Virus record (IMG/VR): IMGVR_UViG_3300042465_005251
Location: 1 to 24,534 of that record
Strand: one strand, 5' to 3'
DNA from: a virus
Length of the DNA stretch: 24,534 bases
Below are positions 23,551 to 24,534 of the stretch, piece after piece. The notes under the pieces are model-generated. The model saw nothing but the letters and a program-made list of their open reading frames with translations. It was not told where the DNA came from and made no database searches. The translations under genes and the position numbers were made by a program. The stretch's first letter is position 1. Each line of letters opens with the position of its first letter.

Positions 23551-23793
23551 TTACCAGTTTAAAATAGCTCCCTCATCGTTTAAAGTTACTTCTGCTTTTG
23601 TTTCCACCGCTGTTGGTATTAGCTTGCTAATTAGCTTATAAAACTCGGTTGGGTTAGACTTTGCCCAATCAACAATATTAACGCCTTGAATCCCTTGTAA
23701 GGTGTCAAAAGCTGCTTTAAAAACTTCTTTTACTTCTTTTGTTGTTTTGTTTTCGGAACCGACTACTCGCCCCCCTGTTTTTTTACCTTTCAT
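23551..23793 (-). CDS. putative terminase small subunit
   Basis: An 80-aa basic protein starting MKGKKTGGRVVGSENKTTKE, a pattern (K-GGR--G--NK-T-E) typical of short terminase small-subunit-like proteins of Bacteroidota phages, followed by a helical region with DWAKSNPTEFYKLISKLIP. Such proteins recognise phage DNA and regulate the large subunit; they are shorter than the classical type. It begins about 35 nt downstream of a clear promoter and ends 1 nt before the large-subunit ATG, so the two terminase genes are the first of the transcript. Confidence 0.65.
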   Translation of the reverse strand: MKGKKTGGRVVGSENKTTKEVKEVFKAAFDTLQGIQGVNIVDWAKSNPTEFYKLISKLIPTAVETKAEVTLNDEGAILNW

Positions 23794-23827
23794 CTAAATA
23801 AATCTAGTTTAGATAATACATTTTTCA

Positions 23828-23857
23828 CAAATATACAAAAAAAACTACTAAAATCAA
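23828..23857 (-). promoter_or_regulatory. Bacteroidota-type promoter for the terminase/tail operon
   Basis: On the minus strand TTG (23855-23857), 19 nt, and TATATTTG (23828-23835) match the Bacteroidota sigma-ABfr consensus TTTG-N19-21-TAnnTTTG. Transcription would start a few bases downstream and read the small terminase gene at 23793. The -33 element lies inside the stem-loop of the preceding terminator, so one short segment both ends the upstream transcript and starts this one. Confidence 0.7.
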
Positions 23858-23868
23858 TTAGTAGTTTC
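23837..23868 (-). terminator. Rho-independent terminator after the 55-aa gene
   Basis: On the minus strand AAACTACTAA, a short loop and TTAGTAGTTT form a 9-10-bp stem ending in a run of eight T residues, a few bases after the stop codon of the small membrane-protein gene. It separates the early-side genes at the right edge from the terminase operon. Confidence 0.7.
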
Positions 23869-23873
23869 TTTAT

Positions 23874-24041
23874 TTAAAATTTAAAAGGTTTTATTAAGTT
23901 AATTGATAATATAAGCCCTACAATGGGTAAAATTGCACATGTTAGGATTTTTGTACTAAAATTACCACTTAGACATTCATTAAATAAATACCCTAAATAA
24001 AATGAATGCATGAATATTGCTATAATATATAATTTTTTCAT
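23874..24041 (-). CDS. small membrane protein, 55 aa, unknown function
   Basis: ATG at 24039-24041 opens a 55-codon frame (MKKLYIIAIFMHSFYLGYLF...) ending KPFKF and a TAA followed directly by a terminator. Two hydrophobic stretches (residues about 4-20 and 31-50) separated by NECLSGNFSTK predict a small two-helix membrane protein, the N-terminal one possibly a signal anchor. It accounts for most of the 347 nt between its two neighbours. No family is recognised. Confidence 0.6.
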   Translation of the reverse strand: MKKLYIIAIFMHSFYLGYLFNECLSGNFSTKILTCAILPIVGLILSINLIKPFKF

Positions 24042-24053
24042 TTTTAATGTTTA

Positions 24054-24138
24054 ACGCCCCTACCTACATGGTAAGGGCGTGGAGTATTGGCACGTCCTCC
24101 AGTTGTCTGTAAACTTTACCGTGGTTAGTTTGCCAATA
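24054..24138 (-). ncRNA. candidate structured RNA or leader
   Basis: On the minus strand TATTGGCA (24131-24138) is perfectly complementary to TGCCAATA (24085-24092), closing a 38-nt internal region. Four nt later a hairpin with stem ACGCCC/GGGCGT, a 2x2 internal loop and ACC/GGT closing a 5-nt loop (24054-24080) follows. The segment is clearly richer in GC than its surroundings and contains no plausible reading frame. It starts right after the stop of the 108-aa gene and ends 12 nt before the 55-aa gene start, so it could be a leader controlling that gene, a processed small RNA, or a transcription attenuator. Confidence 0.4.
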
Positions 24139-24140
24139 TT

Positions 24141-24467
24141 TTAAAGTATTTTTATTGATGATGGGATAAAATTGAATGGATAATCATTTTTAGTCATCTT
24201 TATATTAATATCACAAGATCTTACTCTTAGAAGATATGCTAAAGAAACCCCGTCAATTTCAACAGGAACACAATCATAATTTCCAATTTTCAACCCTAAA
24301 AACGTTTCGGGTGTTAATTTCAAACCTAGCTTATTTATTTTAGCTAAGTCGAATAAATCATGGCCATCATCAGATTTTACTATTAGGAATTCTTTGTATT
24401 TGTGGATTATTTCATTATTCCCTAACTTATCCCCTACTTTTAGGTTATTAAATTCTTGCGCTGTCAT
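24141..24467 (-). CDS. hypothetical protein, 108 aa
   Basis: A soluble, beta-rich protein beginning MTAQEFNNLKVGDKLGNNEI followed by a YKEFLIVKSDDGHDLFDLAK stretch, which suggests a small SH3-like barrel. Its start overlaps the TGA of the gene cut by the window edge (ATGA). It lies upstream of the terminase promoter and so belongs to a different transcript from the packaging genes. No function is recognised. Confidence 0.5.
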   Translation of the reverse strand: MTAQEFNNLKVGDKLGNNEIIHKYKEFLIVKSDDGHDLFDLAKINKLGLKLTPETFLGLKIGNYDCVPVEIDGVSLAYLLRVRSCDINIKMTKNDYPFNFIPSSIKIL

Positions 24468-24534
24468 TTTATGCTTTTTTTAAAGTCCTTTATCATATCC
24501 CTCAATTTACAGGCGTGTCTTTCGTCAATCCTGC
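24464..24534 (-). CDS. 3' end of a truncated gene, product unknown
   Basis: A minus-strand frame entering from the right edge reads RIDERHACKLRDMIKDFKKS then IK and stops at TGA 24464-24466, overlapping the next start by 4 nt. The residual sequence is basic and helical. The 4-nt overlap is the usual spacing in this genome and supports it as coding. Confidence 0.45.
   Translation of the reverse strand, partial: RIDERHACKLRDMIKDFKKSIK

Noticed and set aside
23371-23562. Plus-strand 63-aa frame opposite the terminase N-terminus.
   Set aside because: It is antisense to the terminase start and the small terminase end, has no recognisable protein features and is best explained as a shadow.

Overview
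This is about 24.5 kb of the morphogenesis region of a tailed, siphovirus-like bacteriophage (or prophage) that infects a member of the Bacteroidota, probably a Flavobacterium-like host. The DNA is AT-rich and ribosome binding sites are weak or absent. The one clear promoter has the Bacteroidota pattern TTG-N19-TAnnTTTG, and several structural proteins have a Bacteroidota-phage flavour: an SprB-like repeat protein, a C-terminal fiber protein with an LPRMT...GLYIY pattern, and a tape measure C-terminus containing FAKGV-DLQGKGTGTSDE. No tail sheath gene is visible, so the tail is probably non-contractile.

Almost everything is on the minus strand and reads from the right edge to the left. From right to left: a partial upstream gene and a 108-aa protein; a candidate structured RNA and a 55-aa membrane protein; a terminator overlapping a promoter; the small and large terminase subunits; four small genes, the last a tail assembly chaperone with a probable -1 frameshift extension; the tape measure; a 747-aa tail-tip protein; three probable tail or appendage proteins; a tube-like protein; a glycosyltransferase; the portal (with an inserted DnaJ-like zinc-finger motif); and a minor head protein. 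A plus-strand cassette follows (7512-9427): a ribbon-helix-helix-like protein, two different SAM methyltransferases, a superinfection-immunity membrane protein, a small coiled-coil protein and a membrane protein. The minus strand then resumes with scaffold, major capsid protein, a hairpin terminator, connector or neck proteins, a 991-aa tail fiber/spike, a small fiber-tip protein and the start of one more gene at the left edge. The tail module therefore lies between terminase and portal, which differs from the usual ter-portal-head-tail order.

The most unusual feature is in the terminase large subunit gene. Its Walker A coding sequence is interrupted by exactly 40 nt, flanked by a 5-bp direct repeat (ATTCG on the coding strand) and able to fold into a GC-rich hairpin. 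The segment has stop codons in all three frames, so no frameshift can read through it. Removing exactly 40 nt restores an uninterrupted 428-aa terminase with all ATPase and nuclease motifs. It could be a translational bypass (ribosome hopping) element, a very small excisable or mobile element, or an inactivating insertion or assembly error. The sequence alone cannot decide between these.
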